Shown here piece after piece: positions 32,892-42,239 of a DNA stretch of 64,000 nt. Source of the stretch: Sporosarcina sp. D27 (GTDB lineage: Bacteria > Bacillota > Bacilli > Bacillales_A > Planococcaceae); NCBI RefSeq assembly GCF_000586555.1, contig NZ_AZUC01000063.1, positions 124,001 to 188,000 of the forward strand. Direction: 5' to 3'. The notes beneath the pieces are model-generated. The model had not been told where the DNA came from, searched no databases, and worked only from the letters and a program-made list of their open reading frames with translations. How positions within the stretch are numbered: position 1 is the first letter of the stretch; the number at the start of each line of letters is the position of its first letter. Position numbers and translations under genes: made by a program.

Positions 32892-33806
32892 TTACAGAAT
32901 TGAAGTAGTCATCAGGATCATGGACATGAAGAAAATGGTCATGTAATTCACGGAGTATAAGAACATCCATTGTGCCCACTTGTAATCATCTTTCACGAAT
33001 AACCCTGCTAGTGCAAGAATGAAGAAACCGATGTTCATAGCCGTCGTTAACACGATGAACCCCGTGCCGAATGCCGCCAAGAAAAATGGTAGCGGCAATA
33101 GACAAACGGTATAGACGATTGACTGACGCTTGGTCATAGGAATTCCTTTAACCACCGGGAGCATCGCAACACCTGCAGCGCGATATTCATCCAATTTCTT
33201 AATGGCAATTGCAAATGTGTGAGGCATCTGCCATATGAACAACACGATTGCCAACATAATTGGTACCATGTGATAAGTCGGTCCTACTGCCGCCCATCCA
33301 ATAAGTGGAGTGACCGCGCCTGATACACTACCGATCACTGTATTGAGTGTGTACTTCCGCTTTGACCACATCGTATAGAGGACGACATACGTAAACCAGC
33401 CTATAAACCCGTAGATTGCTGCGCTTGGTGCAGCAACATATAACAGAATTATACCTACTACAGACAACCCAATCCCGATTTTAAGGATGGTCGCCATAGA
33501 AATATTGCCAGTTACAGTAGGTCTTTTTTGAGTACGCGCCATTACTCGGTCCAGGTCAACTTCGTACCAGTTATTTAACGTAAGGGCACCAGCCATAAGC
33601 ATCGTGCTACCTGCCATCGTTAAAAAGAAAAGTGACCTGTATTCCGCAAAGGCACCACCATAGAAATAAATACCAAGCCAGAATCCTGCAAAAACAGGAA
33701 GAATATTTGCAATTAACACAGGGCCTTTAAATAAATATTTTAAATCACTAGCAAGCGTAGACGCATGCTGTTCTTTTTCGAGCGTTCGCTCCATTGTTTT
33801 TTGCAT
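32892..33806 (-). CDS. ctaB: Protoheme IX farnesyltransferase (heme O synthase)
   Basis: This 304-residue UbiA-family protein has about nine membrane helices and the prenyl-diphosphate Asp-rich motif NNWYEVDLDRVMARTQKRP, plus the second Asp/Lys motif in KLDEYRAAGVAMLPVV. It farnesylates heme B to heme O for terminal oxidases. I start at the ATG at 33806 after AAGGATG, not at 33848. In many Bacilli ctaB stands with ctaA and ctaCDEF; here it is solitary in view. Confidence 0.94.
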   Translation of the reverse strand: MQKTMERTLEKEQHASTLASDLKYLFKGPVLIANILPVFAGFWLGIYFYGGAFAEYRSLFFLTMAGSTMLMAGALTLNNWYEVDLDRVMARTQKRPTVTGNISMATILKIGIGLSVVGIILLYVAAPSAAIYGFIGWFTYVVLYTMWSKRKYTLNTVIGSVSGAVTPLIGWAAVGPTYHMVPIMLAIVLFIWQMPHTFAIAIKKLDEYRAAGVAMLPVVKGIPMTKRQSIVYTVCLLPLPFFLAAFGTGFIVLTTAMNIGFFILALAGLFVKDDYKWAQWMFLYSVNYMTIFFMSMILMTTSIL

Positions 33807-33973
33807 AAGGTCGCATCCTTTAAAGAATGATAAGAAGTTAGAAGACATATTTCCTTCATACTACTATATCATCTTTTGGACAGAAACAGAAAGACATGAA
33901 ATGAAGAAAATGTGACATTTCTCTATAACCCTGTATCTTTCAACGGTATGCAATATTTTCCATGTTTGTTTAG

Positions 33974-34600
33974 TTAACGAAAACTATACGTTACACTGAC
34001 ACTCGCTTGTATTTCTAATGTTCCCGGCTCAATTCGAGGAGCAGCGCTCATTTTTGCCATTTGAACTGCGAATGGTCTAGCTTCACTTTGTACACCTTCT
34101 TGAATAGTCACAGGTACATGATTAAGTACAACGTCTGCCGCTTGTGCAATCGCTTGAGCATGTGTTTGTGCATTTTCAACTGCTTTACTTAATGCCTGTT
34201 CATAAAGGTCGGATGAGTTTTCGATACCGAACTGAATTGAAGACACATCAGTTGCACCTGACTGTACCGCAGCGTCAATGACTTCCCCAACAGTCGAAAT
34301 ATTTTTCACAGTCACACGGAGCTGATGCTGGACCTCGTAATTCCGGAAACGTTGCTGTCCGTCGATGTAATCATATTGAGGAGAAACTGTATAAGATGAC
34401 GTCTGAATATCGTTGTCCTGTAATCCTAATGTGGAAAGTCGATCAATTACTGACTGGGAGCGTTTGGTGTTTTCAGCTTGGGCATCAGCTAATTGTTCTG
34501 AATGCGTTGTAATTCCAATCTGAATCGTGACCAAATCAGGTTTTCCCGTTACATTTCCAGTTCCCGTGACACTCATTGTCTGACGTTGTTGCTCACTCAT
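33974..34600 (-). CDS. SIMPL domain-containing protein
   Basis: This 208-residue protein has one SIMPL/YggE domain: MSVTGTGNVTGKPDLVTIQIGI at the start (the VxGxGxV...D motif), PQYDYIDGQQRFRNYEVQHQLRVTVKN in the middle, and the typical TLEIQASVSVTYSF end. It has no signal peptide, so it is likely cytosolic, unlike YggE. SIMPL proteins are oligomeric and stress-linked; the activity is unknown. Single gene. Confidence 0.88.
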   Translation of the reverse strand: MSEQQRQTMSVTGTGNVTGKPDLVTIQIGITTHSEQLADAQAENTKRSQSVIDRLSTLGLQDNDIQTSSYTVSPQYDYIDGQQRFRNYEVQHQLRVTVKNISTVGEVIDAAVQSGATDVSSIQFGIENSSDLYEQALSKAVENAQTHAQAIAQAADVVLNHVPVTIQEGVQSEARPFAVQMAKMSAAPRIEPGTLEIQASVSVTYSFR

Positions 34601-34830
34601 TTCTATTCATCCTTTCCATGTCTTTTCAAACCTGTTATCTTTGCTCCCCTATCCTATTCATATCCCGTCAAATCCGCTTCACCGATTAGATTCATGGAAT
34701 AAGAAAAAACAATTGAAAGAAGTCGAAGGCGGTACGAGATTTTTCATCTAGCAGGATACGTTACCTTCATATTTGGGTATAGAACGCTTAAGACAACTGC
34801 ACACATTATTGAAAACAAGGAGTTATGCTT

Positions 34831-35673
34831 ATGAAATGGCGAGGACGAAGAGAAAGTACGAATGTAGAAGATCGACGTGGTAAAGGTGGAACAGCGATCA
34901 TTGGTGGCGGAATCGGAACCGTTGTCATCGCACTCGTTGTGCTATTTCTAGGTGGTGATCCGTCTGAACTGCTCGGAACTCTCTCTGGTGAAGAGACGGA
35001 TCAGACCCAACCTTATGAAGAAACTGCTGAAGAACGTGAGCTAGCAGATTTTGTCTCAGTCGTTCTTGCTGACACGGAAGATGTTTGGTCTGAAGTTTAT
35101 GCTGAAGAAGGCATGACATACAAAGACCCAACACTCGTCATGTATACAGGAAGTGTCCAATCCGTTTGCGGGTCTGCAAGTTCAGCTGTTGGCCCTTTCT
35201 ACTGCCCTGGTGACGAAAAACTCTATATCGATTTAAGTTTTTATGATGAACTTAAAACAAATTTCCAAGCCCCAGGTGACTTTGCGATGGCTTACGTCAT
35301 TGCTCACGAAGTCGGACATCACGTTCAAAAACAGCTTGGGACAAGTGATAAAATGAATGCACTACGAAATCGTTTAAGTAAAGAAGACTACAACAAATAC
35401 TCTGTAAGACTTGAATTGCAAGCTGATTACTTTGCTGGCGTCTGGGCAGGTCGTGCGAAACAAAAGAATTTGCTCGAAAAAGGTGATTTGCAAGAAGCAC
35501 TGACTGCAGCGAGTGCTGTTGGTGATGATACAATTCAAAAACGTTCCCAAGGTTATGTTGTCCCCGAAAGCTTTACGCATGGAAGTTCCAAACAGCGTCA
35601 GGATTGGTTTTATAAAGGTTTTGAAACTGGAACTATTGAAGGCGGTAATACATTTGCAGGATTGAATTTCTAA
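34831..35673 (+). CDS. YpfJ-family neutral zinc metallopeptidase, membrane anchored
   Basis: This 280-residue protein has a cytosolic basic start (MKWRGRRESTNVEDRRG), a glycine-rich membrane helix (residues 20-42), and an extracytoplasmic domain with the zinc motif HEVGHH at 159-164, followed by ELQADYFAGVWA. The fold matches the YpfJ/DUF1, PF04228 metalloprotease-like family, whose substrates are unknown. AAGGAG lies 8 bp before the ATG at 34831; the ATG at 34825 is too close to it. Single gene ending at a terminator. Confidence 0.88.
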   Translation: MKWRGRRESTNVEDRRGKGGTAIIGGGIGTVVIALVVLFLGGDPSELLGTLSGEETDQTQPYEETAEERELADFVSVVLADTEDVWSEVYAEEGMTYKDPTLVMYTGSVQSVCGSASSAVGPFYCPGDEKLYIDLSFYDELKTNFQAPGDFAMAYVIAHEVGHHVQKQLGTSDKMNALRNRLSKEDYNKYSVRLELQADYFAGVWAGRAKQKNLLEKGDLQEALTAASAVGDDTIQKRSQGYVVPESFTHGSSKQRQDWFYKGFETGTIEGGNTFAGLNF

Positions 35674-35683
35674 AATCCTAACT

Positions 35684-35730
35684 AAAAACGTTCGAACCTG
35701 TCAATGTAGAGACAGATTCGAACGTTTTTT
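35684..35730. terminator. Bidirectional terminator
   Basis: AAAAACGTTCGAA pairs with TTCGAACGTTTTTT. An inner TGTC/GACA pair extends the stem. Confidence 0.92.
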
Positions 35731-36922
35731 ATCGACTGGGTTTGACGATGTGTGCATATGGATTATGAGTCCCGTCCAGTAAATCTTTAATGATTGAAGC
35801 ACCTGCCATTGAATAACATGTCCCATTGCCTTCAAATCCAAGCAAGTAATAGACATTGTCTTGATGAGGCGCAGCTCCCATGAATGGTAATCCATCTTTA
35901 GATATACCAAATAACGAATTCCATGCCTCGTCAATTTCGACATCTAAGTTCGGAAACATTTCTTTTATCTCGTCTAATATTTCCTGACCTTTTTGTTGAA
36001 TGAATTCTGGATCATCATACAAGTCATCCGATTTTTCGTCTAATCCCCCAGCAATTATTCTGCCTCCTGGGGCAGTTCGGAAATATAGGTATGGCTTTTT
36101 CGTTTCCCATACCATAACGTTATCTTTCCAAAGTTGCCCTTCTATCGATTTTGTCACAATTGCAAAGGTCTGTTTAATTTGCGCGTTACCGTTCAGCTCG
36201 CTGTATAGCTTGCTGTATCCGGTTGCGATAATAATTGAGTCGAATGAAATCTTAGCACCAGATTCAGTCATGACTGTATTTTCAACCAAGGAATCCAGAT
36301 TGACTGATGTATGTTCAAAATACGTAACACCCATCTTCAAATTTTCAGCAGTCAACGCTTGTATGAATTGGTAAGGATTCACTTCAGCATCATGCCAAGT
36401 ACGCAATGCTGCTGGTTTGTCAATTCCATATTCTTCAACCAACTTCTGATGATCTAAATACTCTGCTGGAAAGTCATACTTATTAAAATAGCTGTATTCT
36501 CTTTTCAATTTATCCACATCATTAGGCATGGACGCATAGAAAATACTGTCGCGCAAACGATACCCAGTAGATTTAGGCAATGTTGAAGCAATCTTTGTTA
36601 ACTCATCCATCGATTCTAGACACATTTTGTAAAAGAGTACGGCGTCTTTTTCACCGATTCGATCTACAAATTCAGAAAGCATTGTGTCACTTGCGTATTG
36701 AAGAAGTCCCGTATTAGCAGAGCTACTTCCTCTTCCAACTTCGCAACGGTCTATAACTGTCACCTGTTTGCCTGAGGAAGCTAGCTTATACGCAGCTAGT
36801 GTTCCAGACATCCCCCCACCTATAATCACAATTTCTGCGTTGTAATCTTCTTCGAGTATCGGGAACTTCGAAGTAGGTTTTGCTGTTTTATCCCAATATG
36901 TTTGTCCTGTTGTCAGCTTCAT
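35729..36922 (-). CDS. FAD-dependent amine/amino-acid oxidoreductase (DAO family)
   Basis: This 397-residue protein has an N-terminal FAD site, AEIVIIGGGMSGTLAAYKL, the second FAD contact near EVGRGSSSANTG, and the DAO domain ending in GFEGNGTCYSMAGASII. It oxidises a C-N bond of an amino acid or amine, giving an imine and reduced FAD; many relatives (OrdL, glycine oxidase, glycerol-3-phosphate oxidase-like) differ in substrate. No partner genes adjoin. The start has GAGGGAGATATT before it. Confidence 0.85.
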   Translation of the reverse strand: MKLTTGQTYWDKTAKPTSKFPILEEDYNAEIVIIGGGMSGTLAAYKLASSGKQVTVIDRCEVGRGSSSANTGLLQYASDTMLSEFVDRIGEKDAVLFYKMCLESMDELTKIASTLPKSTGYRLRDSIFYASMPNDVDKLKREYSYFNKYDFPAEYLDHQKLVEEYGIDKPAALRTWHDAEVNPYQFIQALTAENLKMGVTYFEHTSVNLDSLVENTVMTESGAKISFDSIIIATGYSKLYSELNGNAQIKQTFAIVTKSIEGQLWKDNVMVWETKKPYLYFRTAPGGRIIAGGLDEKSDDLYDDPEFIQQKGQEILDEIKEMFPNLDVEIDEAWNSLFGISKDGLPFMGAAPHQDNVYYLLGFEGNGTCYSMAGASIIKDLLDGTHNPYAHIVKPSR

Positions 36923-37006
36923 AAATATCTCCCTCTAGTTTTCCGTTCAACTCTAACCACTATTCCCACTATTGAAGTGAACACAAACCTAGAAGCAAAA
37001 AGATTT

Positions 37007-38293
37007 TTACGGATGCTTACTATGTCTAAGGGATAGTTGTTCAATGACAATCGCTACAATCGTACCTGTTATTAATCCGTTAGATAATACAGAAGCAAGA
37101 ACAGCTGGCAATTGAGCAAAACTTGCTGAAGGAACAAACATAATTCCTACTCCGGTCATCAGGCCAATTGCAACGGCTTTTCGTGCACGCTCTTTTTCAG
37201 GATCCTCATCCAGCTCTGAAAACGCCATTGACACCATCTTTGTGAAGATAGCAAACGTTACGGCATATGCAACAGGTGCAGGCAATGCTGCAAATACAGC
37301 CATTATAGCTGGGAAGAACGTAATTGCAACAATTAAGGCGCTCCCTACGATGAACGGCAAAATGGATGCCATTCCCGTTGTTCCAACAAATCCTGCAGCA
37401 CCCGAAATTGGTACTGGACCTATTGCAGAAAATACACCTGAAAGTAAATGGTTAATACCTGAAACAAAAGAGCCTTGTCGAACACGATCTTCTACTTGCA
37501 TGGAAAACTTCTGTTTAAGCAAATTTTCCATAACACGAATGGAAGCTAACATATTTGCGATCAACAACAGTGTTATGAAAACAGCTGTTACTGCAACGCC
37601 ACCATCCCAAACAGGTGGTCCGTAGACAAACATTTTTGGCAGTTCAATGATTTGGTCGGAAACGAAACCCACGCTTGGAGCACGACCAAGAACTGCAAAA
37701 ATCGCCCAACCAACACCAATGGAAAGCAATACAGCATATTTGGATACCCATTCTCTTTTGTTGCCCATCGCAACGAATGTGATAATCAGCACAAGTAAAC
37801 TACCTAAGACCACACGCAAATCAATCACATCTTCTGGAGTTTCCACACCTACCATGCCTTTTATAAACGTTCCACTCAATTGCAGTATTAGCAACATCAA
37901 ATACGTAAACGTGATAGCAGGTGTGAATAGTTTCTTCATCTTTGTGATGACGCCTGCTGCTGCGAGGATGATAAACAATACCCCACTATACAGCATGCCA
38001 CTTTGGAGGGCCTGTAATGCATCATCGGGAGTGCTGTAAAACACACCAACCATCCCGGCATATACAACAAAGATCCCCCACCACAAACCAGCTGGCCCTT
38101 CATTAATCGGCAACTTATGGCCGATCAATGCTTGTAATAGACATGCAACTCCTAATACAAAAATAGTCCGTTGTAAAAACAGGGCGGTATCCCCTGAATC
38201 CATTCCAAATACGTGGGCAATTGCAATCGGTGCAGCGATAGAAGAAGCCATTAAAAATACTGCCCATTGTATGCCTCCTGCAAGTTGTTTCAT
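37007..38293 (-). CDS. Purine/pyrimidine (NCS2-like) permease
   Basis: This 428-residue protein has about 12-14 membrane helices with the NAT/NCS2 features INEGPAGLWWG early and PISGAAGFVGTTGMASI in the middle, which resemble the nucleobase-binding segments of uracil/xanthine transporters. The substrate is not decidable; the family includes the yet-uncharacterised Bacillus uracil/xanthine permease group. AGGAGG stands before the ATG at 38293. Single gene, divergent from the GTPase gene. Confidence 0.82.
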   Translation of the reverse strand: MKQLAGGIQWAVFLMASSIAAPIAIAHVFGMDSGDTALFLQRTIFVLGVACLLQALIGHKLPINEGPAGLWWGIFVVYAGMVGVFYSTPDDALQALQSGMLYSGVLFIILAAAGVITKMKKLFTPAITFTYLMLLILQLSGTFIKGMVGVETPEDVIDLRVVLGSLLVLIITFVAMGNKREWVSKYAVLLSIGVGWAIFAVLGRAPSVGFVSDQIIELPKMFVYGPPVWDGGVAVTAVFITLLLIANMLASIRVMENLLKQKFSMQVEDRVRQGSFVSGINHLLSGVFSAIGPVPISGAAGFVGTTGMASILPFIVGSALIVAITFFPAIMAVFAALPAPVAYAVTFAIFTKMVSMAFSELDEDPEKERARKAVAIGLMTGVGIMFVPSASFAQLPAVLASVLSNGLITGTIVAIVIEQLSLRHSKHP

Positions 38294-38459
38294 ATGCAAT
38301 TCCTCCAATAAATCCGCTCAAATTTTTCGTTTCTCAGTATACCATGCAATTTGCCCTTGCGTTAGGTACACTTTAGATATGTATAGGCAGTTATCGCTTG
38401 AAGTGAAGCGGTTGTGGGTACAAAATAAGTATAGAACGATCGAGAGAGGATGTTTGCTC

Positions 38460-39737
38460 ATGGAATCCCAATTTGACGAAATGCGTCAGCGACTTCAACA
38501 CATTGGTAATTTGTCCAATTACATTGAAGAGCTTTTTACCAAACTTCCAGGTAATTTAATTTCCGAAAAACAACGGAAGAAAATGATGGAAATTATGATG
38601 AATGACGATGAACTACAAAATCTGTTGAAAGGACTAAAAAACCCTCGCCCCCCACGTTTTGTATTAGTCGGTAGGACAGGCGTCGGAAAAAGTAGTCTTA
38701 TTAACGCACTGAGTGGACGGTATCTAGCTGAAGTGAGTGAAGTGGAGATTGGCACAAAAGAAGCAAAGCGCTATGCCTATGAGGCAGATGGACATGTTTA
38801 CTTTGAAGTGATTGACACTCGTGGTATTGGAGAATCGGAAACATTCGATACAAAAGCTGAGGATACATTAAAAGACGTCATACACTCATTCGAGCCGGAT
38901 GCGGTCCTATTTTTACAAAAAGCGACGGAACGGGCTCATATCGATAAAGATGTTGCTGTAACGAAAAAAATCATGAAAAAAGCAGCAGAAGGACTTCCAC
39001 TGATTGCGGTCATTACACAAGTAGATGACTTGAATCCCTCTCGTGTGAAAGAACCTGAAAACTATCCTGCAGCAAAAACTCAATTGATAACCGAAAAAAC
39101 CGAGCAGCTAAAACGGATTTTTGAACAGAATGATCTGGTAGCTTCCGCGTTTCTACCCGTTTCATCCTATATTGAATGGTCTGATGTAGAGGATGACAAT
39201 CGCTCAATCGAATTTGATGGACGTTATGGAATCGAGGAACTTATCGATTTTTTAGAAGACAGCCTGGACATCCGGGCAGCCATACATCTGGGGTTATCGA
39301 TTCGACTGAACACCATTTCTGAACGAATTGCATTGCGTTTCATAAAAGTCTTCACTGCGTTAGCTGGAACGGTCGCACTGAGTCCCCTAATTGCAACGGA
39401 CATTGCTGTTTTGCTTGCGTTACAATCGATTTTGCTCATGATTATTGCCTATTTGTCGGGTCGCGAACTTGACTTTAAAACTGCCCGCGAAGTTCTCGTA
39501 TCTCTAGGTGGTATTGGCGCAACAGGTTTTACATTGCGCATGATTGCCCAACAAGGGAGTAAATTTGCGAATCTCGTCATTCCAGGTGCTGGTTCTGCAA
39601 TTAGTGCAAGTATCGCAAGCGGAGGTACGTATGCGATCGGAAAAGCCGCTGTTGCTTACTTTTTGCGTGGAGCTGACGAAAAAGAGTTAAAGGCCATCGT
39701 GAAAGATGCACGTCATGAATACGAAGAGGATATATAA
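38460..39737 (+). CDS. GTPase with C-terminal DUF697 membrane domain
   Basis: This 425-residue protein has an Era/EngA-like GTPase domain: P-loop GRTGVGKSS (71-79), Thr switch in GTKEAKRYAY, DTRGIG and TQVDD. The C-terminal half has hydrophobic helices with YcjF/DUF697-like composition (ALAGTVALSPLIATDIAVLLALQSILL, GAGSAISASIASGGTYAIG). It probably tethers a stress GTPase to the membrane; function in Firmicutes is unknown. The in-frame extension back to 38271 overlaps the permease promoter region, so I start at the ATG after GAGAGGA. Confidence 0.85.
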   Translation: MESQFDEMRQRLQHIGNLSNYIEELFTKLPGNLISEKQRKKMMEIMMNDDELQNLLKGLKNPRPPRFVLVGRTGVGKSSLINALSGRYLAEVSEVEIGTKEAKRYAYEADGHVYFEVIDTRGIGESETFDTKAEDTLKDVIHSFEPDAVLFLQKATERAHIDKDVAVTKKIMKKAAEGLPLIAVITQVDDLNPSRVKEPENYPAAKTQLITEKTEQLKRIFEQNDLVASAFLPVSSYIEWSDVEDDNRSIEFDGRYGIEELIDFLEDSLDIRAAIHLGLSIRLNTISERIALRFIKVFTALAGTVALSPLIATDIAVLLALQSILLMIIAYLSGRELDFKTAREVLVSLGGIGATGFTLRMIAQQGSKFANLVIPGAGSAISASIASGGTYAIGKAAVAYFLRGADEKELKAIVKDARHEYEEDI

Positions 39738-39768
39738 AAAGGATGAGCTCAATGCTCATCCTTTTGTT
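39737..39768. terminator. Bidirectional terminator
   Basis: AAAAGGATGAGC pairs with GCTCATCCTTTT around a 5-base loop. Confidence 0.9.
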
Positions 39769-39770
39769 TG

Positions 39771-40184
39771 TTAAAACGTGATTGTTTGAGGTTCTTCACC
39801 TTTTTTGTTCATCAATCTAATAGAATCCGGTACTACTTTTAAAATGACTAAGTCCGGATCTTCTGGACCAGTGAACCAAGGCTTCATATGTTCGTTCCAT
39901 ACTTTTTCCTTTAGTCGGTCTTCATCGGAAATCGTGACAGTCCCTGCTACCTCTAAAAAAGCATCCCCATATCCTTCGTCATTGTACCCAAGTAAAATAT
40001 ATGTGTTTGGATTTTTCTTAAGCTCATCCACTTTTTCAGTCTTTTTAGATGTCGCTGTGTACAGGGTAAAATCCTCATGATAAAACGTCATATATCTGCT
40101 AAAAGGCTTATTCGCCTCTACAGTTGACATCGTTCCGATATGACTGTTGTCCAAAATATTTTGTGCAGTTTCTTTTGCATTCAT
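39771..40184 (-). CDS. Pyridoxamine 5'-phosphate oxidase-like protein (general stress protein 26 type)
   Basis: This 137-residue split-barrel flavin-binding-like protein has SHIGTMSTVEANKPFSRYMTFYH at the start and NPNTYILLGY in the middle, as in YdaG/GSP26 of B. subtilis, which is sigma-B controlled. It lacks the C-terminal PNPOx dimerisation segment, so pyridoxal synthesis is unlikely. I saw no clear sigma-B promoter. GAGAGAG precedes the ATG. Confidence 0.85.
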   Translation of the reverse strand: MNAKETAQNILDNSHIGTMSTVEANKPFSRYMTFYHEDFTLYTATSKKTEKVDELKKNPNTYILLGYNDEGYGDAFLEVAGTVTISDEDRLKEKVWNEHMKPWFTGPEDPDLVILKVVPDSIRLMNKKGEEPQTITF

Positions 40185-40263
40185 GCGTACTCTCTCCTTT
40201 TTGTTCAGTTATCCTTAGTCTTCCTTCATTAGACCAAAACTAAACATGGAGCGGTAGCATTTA

Positions 40264-41574
40264 TTATCCTTTAGAAGGCGAAGCAAGAGTGATGACATAA
40301 CCGATCCCAGCACCAATAATTGCTGGTAAAAGCCAGCCTATTTGTTGTTCATACAAAGGTAAATGCTGAAGAATGTTCACAACTGGTTCTACAACGATTC
40401 CGCCACCTGCAAGACCATCAAAAATACTAACCAGTGCCGTTCCAAATAAGGCAAGCATATAAACAATCGGCCTCCTGCCAAAAGCATTATCTACAAAGGA
40501 TAACAGCATTAAAACGATAGCAAGTGGATAAATCATTAATAGAACCGGGATCGAAAGAGAAATCAATTGAGTCAACCCTACATTCGCAACCACAGCACTA
40601 AAGACTGCAAAAATTACGACAAATGTTTTATACGATAGAGCTGGTACTACTTGTGAGAAAAATTGAGCACAAGCAGAAACGAGACCCACTGAAGTGGTCA
40701 AGCAAGCAAAAAGAATTGTAATCGCTAAAATAACAGGACCAAATGAGCCATACAACAGTTCAGATGCAAGTGATAAAACGATGCCCCCGTTTTCTTGAAC
40801 CCCAATTGCTTCGAGGCTCGTTGCCCCAATGTACCCTAAAGATATGTATACAAAGCTTAAGCCGATTGCAGCGACACTTCCAGCTACAATCATGGACTTC
40901 ATAAGTCCTTTAGAGGTTTTTACACCTTCCGCATGAATGGCAGCCGTAATGACACTACCAAAAATAAGTGCCGCGATGACATCCATCGTCAAATATCCTT
41001 CAACAAAGCTTTTAAAGAATGGATGTGTGCCAAACGTTGCATCTGGACGATTAATGGAACCAATCGGATCTACAAAGCTCTTGACGGCAAGGAGTGCAAT
41101 TACTAAAAACAATATAGGTGTTAAAAACTTACCAATACGGTCTACAAGTTTTGCGGGGTTTAATGCCAGCCCTATAGTAATTGCAAAAAACAGAATACTA
41201 AATACAAGGAGTGGCCATTGCGCAGTAGCTACTTCACCAGACAAAAATGGTGAAATACCAATTTCGTACGAAACGGTAGCTGTCCTCGGAATTCCAAAAA
41301 AAGGACCTATTGCCAAATACACAATCATAGTGAATATCAAACCAAAAGTTGGATGAACACGATCTGCGATTGAGCGTAAATCACCACCTGCGTGTGCTAT
41401 TGCCAAAATCGCTAAAAGCGGTAGGCCAACGCCTGTAATTAAAAAACCAAACATTGCTAGCGCCAAATCGCTTCCTGCTAATTGACCTAGTTTTGGTGGA
41501 AAAATTATATTCCCAGCACCTAGGAACAACGCAAATAGCATGAGACCAATAATGAAATTCTTTTTAAACGTCAA
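40264..41574 (-). CDS. brnQ: Branched-chain amino acid transport system II carrier protein (BrnQ)
   Basis: This 436-residue transporter has twelve membrane helices with LIVCS-family segments LFLGAGNIIFPPKLGQLAG near the start and GIPRTATVSYEIG in the middle. It imports Leu, Ile and Val with Na+. No T-box leader is seen, and upstream of it there is a stretch of 170 bp with no clear regulatory motif. Single gene. Confidence 0.93.
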   Translation of the reverse strand: MTFKKNFIIGLMLFALFLGAGNIIFPPKLGQLAGSDLALAMFGFLITGVGLPLLAILAIAHAGGDLRSIADRVHPTFGLIFTMIVYLAIGPFFGIPRTATVSYEIGISPFLSGEVATAQWPLLVFSILFFAITIGLALNPAKLVDRIGKFLTPILFLVIALLAVKSFVDPIGSINRPDATFGTHPFFKSFVEGYLTMDVIAALIFGSVITAAIHAEGVKTSKGLMKSMIVAGSVAAIGLSFVYISLGYIGATSLEAIGVQENGGIVLSLASELLYGSFGPVILAITILFACLTTSVGLVSACAQFFSQVVPALSYKTFVVIFAVFSAVVANVGLTQLISLSIPVLLMIYPLAIVLMLLSFVDNAFGRRPIVYMLALFGTALVSIFDGLAGGGIVVEPVVNILQHLPLYEQQIGWLLPAIIGAGIGYVITLASPSKG

Positions 41575-41778
41575 TACTGTTGCACCTCCACAAGAAACTC
41601 AACAAAAATAGATTAATCGATCTTTTCTCACTCTAGAGCGTAACAAACATTTAGCGAATTAGAAAGGATTTTGTCGAAATATTAATGAATATGGATAAAG
41701 TCGGACCAATTAGTTGCCTTCTAGAACCCGGCTGTTTAAAATGCTTTATTGGTAAAACTATTACGGAGGTTATTTAAA

Positions 41779-42189
41779 ATGAACAAATTACTACTAGTAG
41801 GTGCGTTGTCAATCATGCTAGCGGGTTGTACGAGTAATGAGCCTGCACAAGAGCCTGATGCACCTGACGAAAACACAAATTCGTTGGAAGAGAACTCAGT
41901 CAACACTGCCCCAGAAGACAATAACGAAGCGGAAGAACAAGCTTCTGAAACAGATGCAAAGAATAGTGAGCTTGCAACCTACGAAGAGTACAGCAAGATT
42001 GCAGAAGTTGCGGATGTTGATGGTCTCAAGGGAATCGTAGAGTCAGATAACCCAGGAACACGCGTGATTCTCTTTGAGGATGAAAGTGGCCAAAAAAAGG
42101 TGAAAAGCGTCTATGTCAAAAAAGAAAATCGCTTGAAAGTGATTTCTTTAGACGACGACGGTTTGTTATATAATGACATCCTTAAATAA
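41779..42189 (+). CDS. Hypothetical lipoprotein
   Basis: This 136-residue protein has a signal peptide and lipobox (SIMLAGC), then a 45-residue acidic Glu/Asp/Asn linker, then a small domain (YEEYSKIAEVADVDGLKGIVESDNPGTRVILFEDESG). It is anchored outside the membrane. No known family is recognised. ACGGAGG stands before the ATG at 41779; upstream in-frame codons are not needed. It ends at a good terminator. Confidence 0.72.
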   Translation: MNKLLLVGALSIMLAGCTSNEPAQEPDAPDENTNSLEENSVNTAPEDNNEAEEQASETDAKNSELATYEEYSKIAEVADVDGLKGIVESDNPGTRVILFEDESGQKKVKSVYVKKENRLKVISLDDDGLLYNDILK

Positions 42190-42197
42190 CACAAAGG

Positions 42198-42233
42198 AAA
42201 GCCCATTCGCTCTTAATAGCGAATGGGCTTTTT
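42198..42233. terminator. Bidirectional terminator
   Basis: AAAGCCCATTCGCT pairs with AGCGAATGGGCTTT around a 6-base loop. Confidence 0.92.
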
Positions 42234-42239
42234 AGCATC

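Noticed and set aside
40264-41745. T-box leader before brnQ
   Set aside because: The upstream sequence lacks a T-box consensus and a terminator/antiterminator pair.
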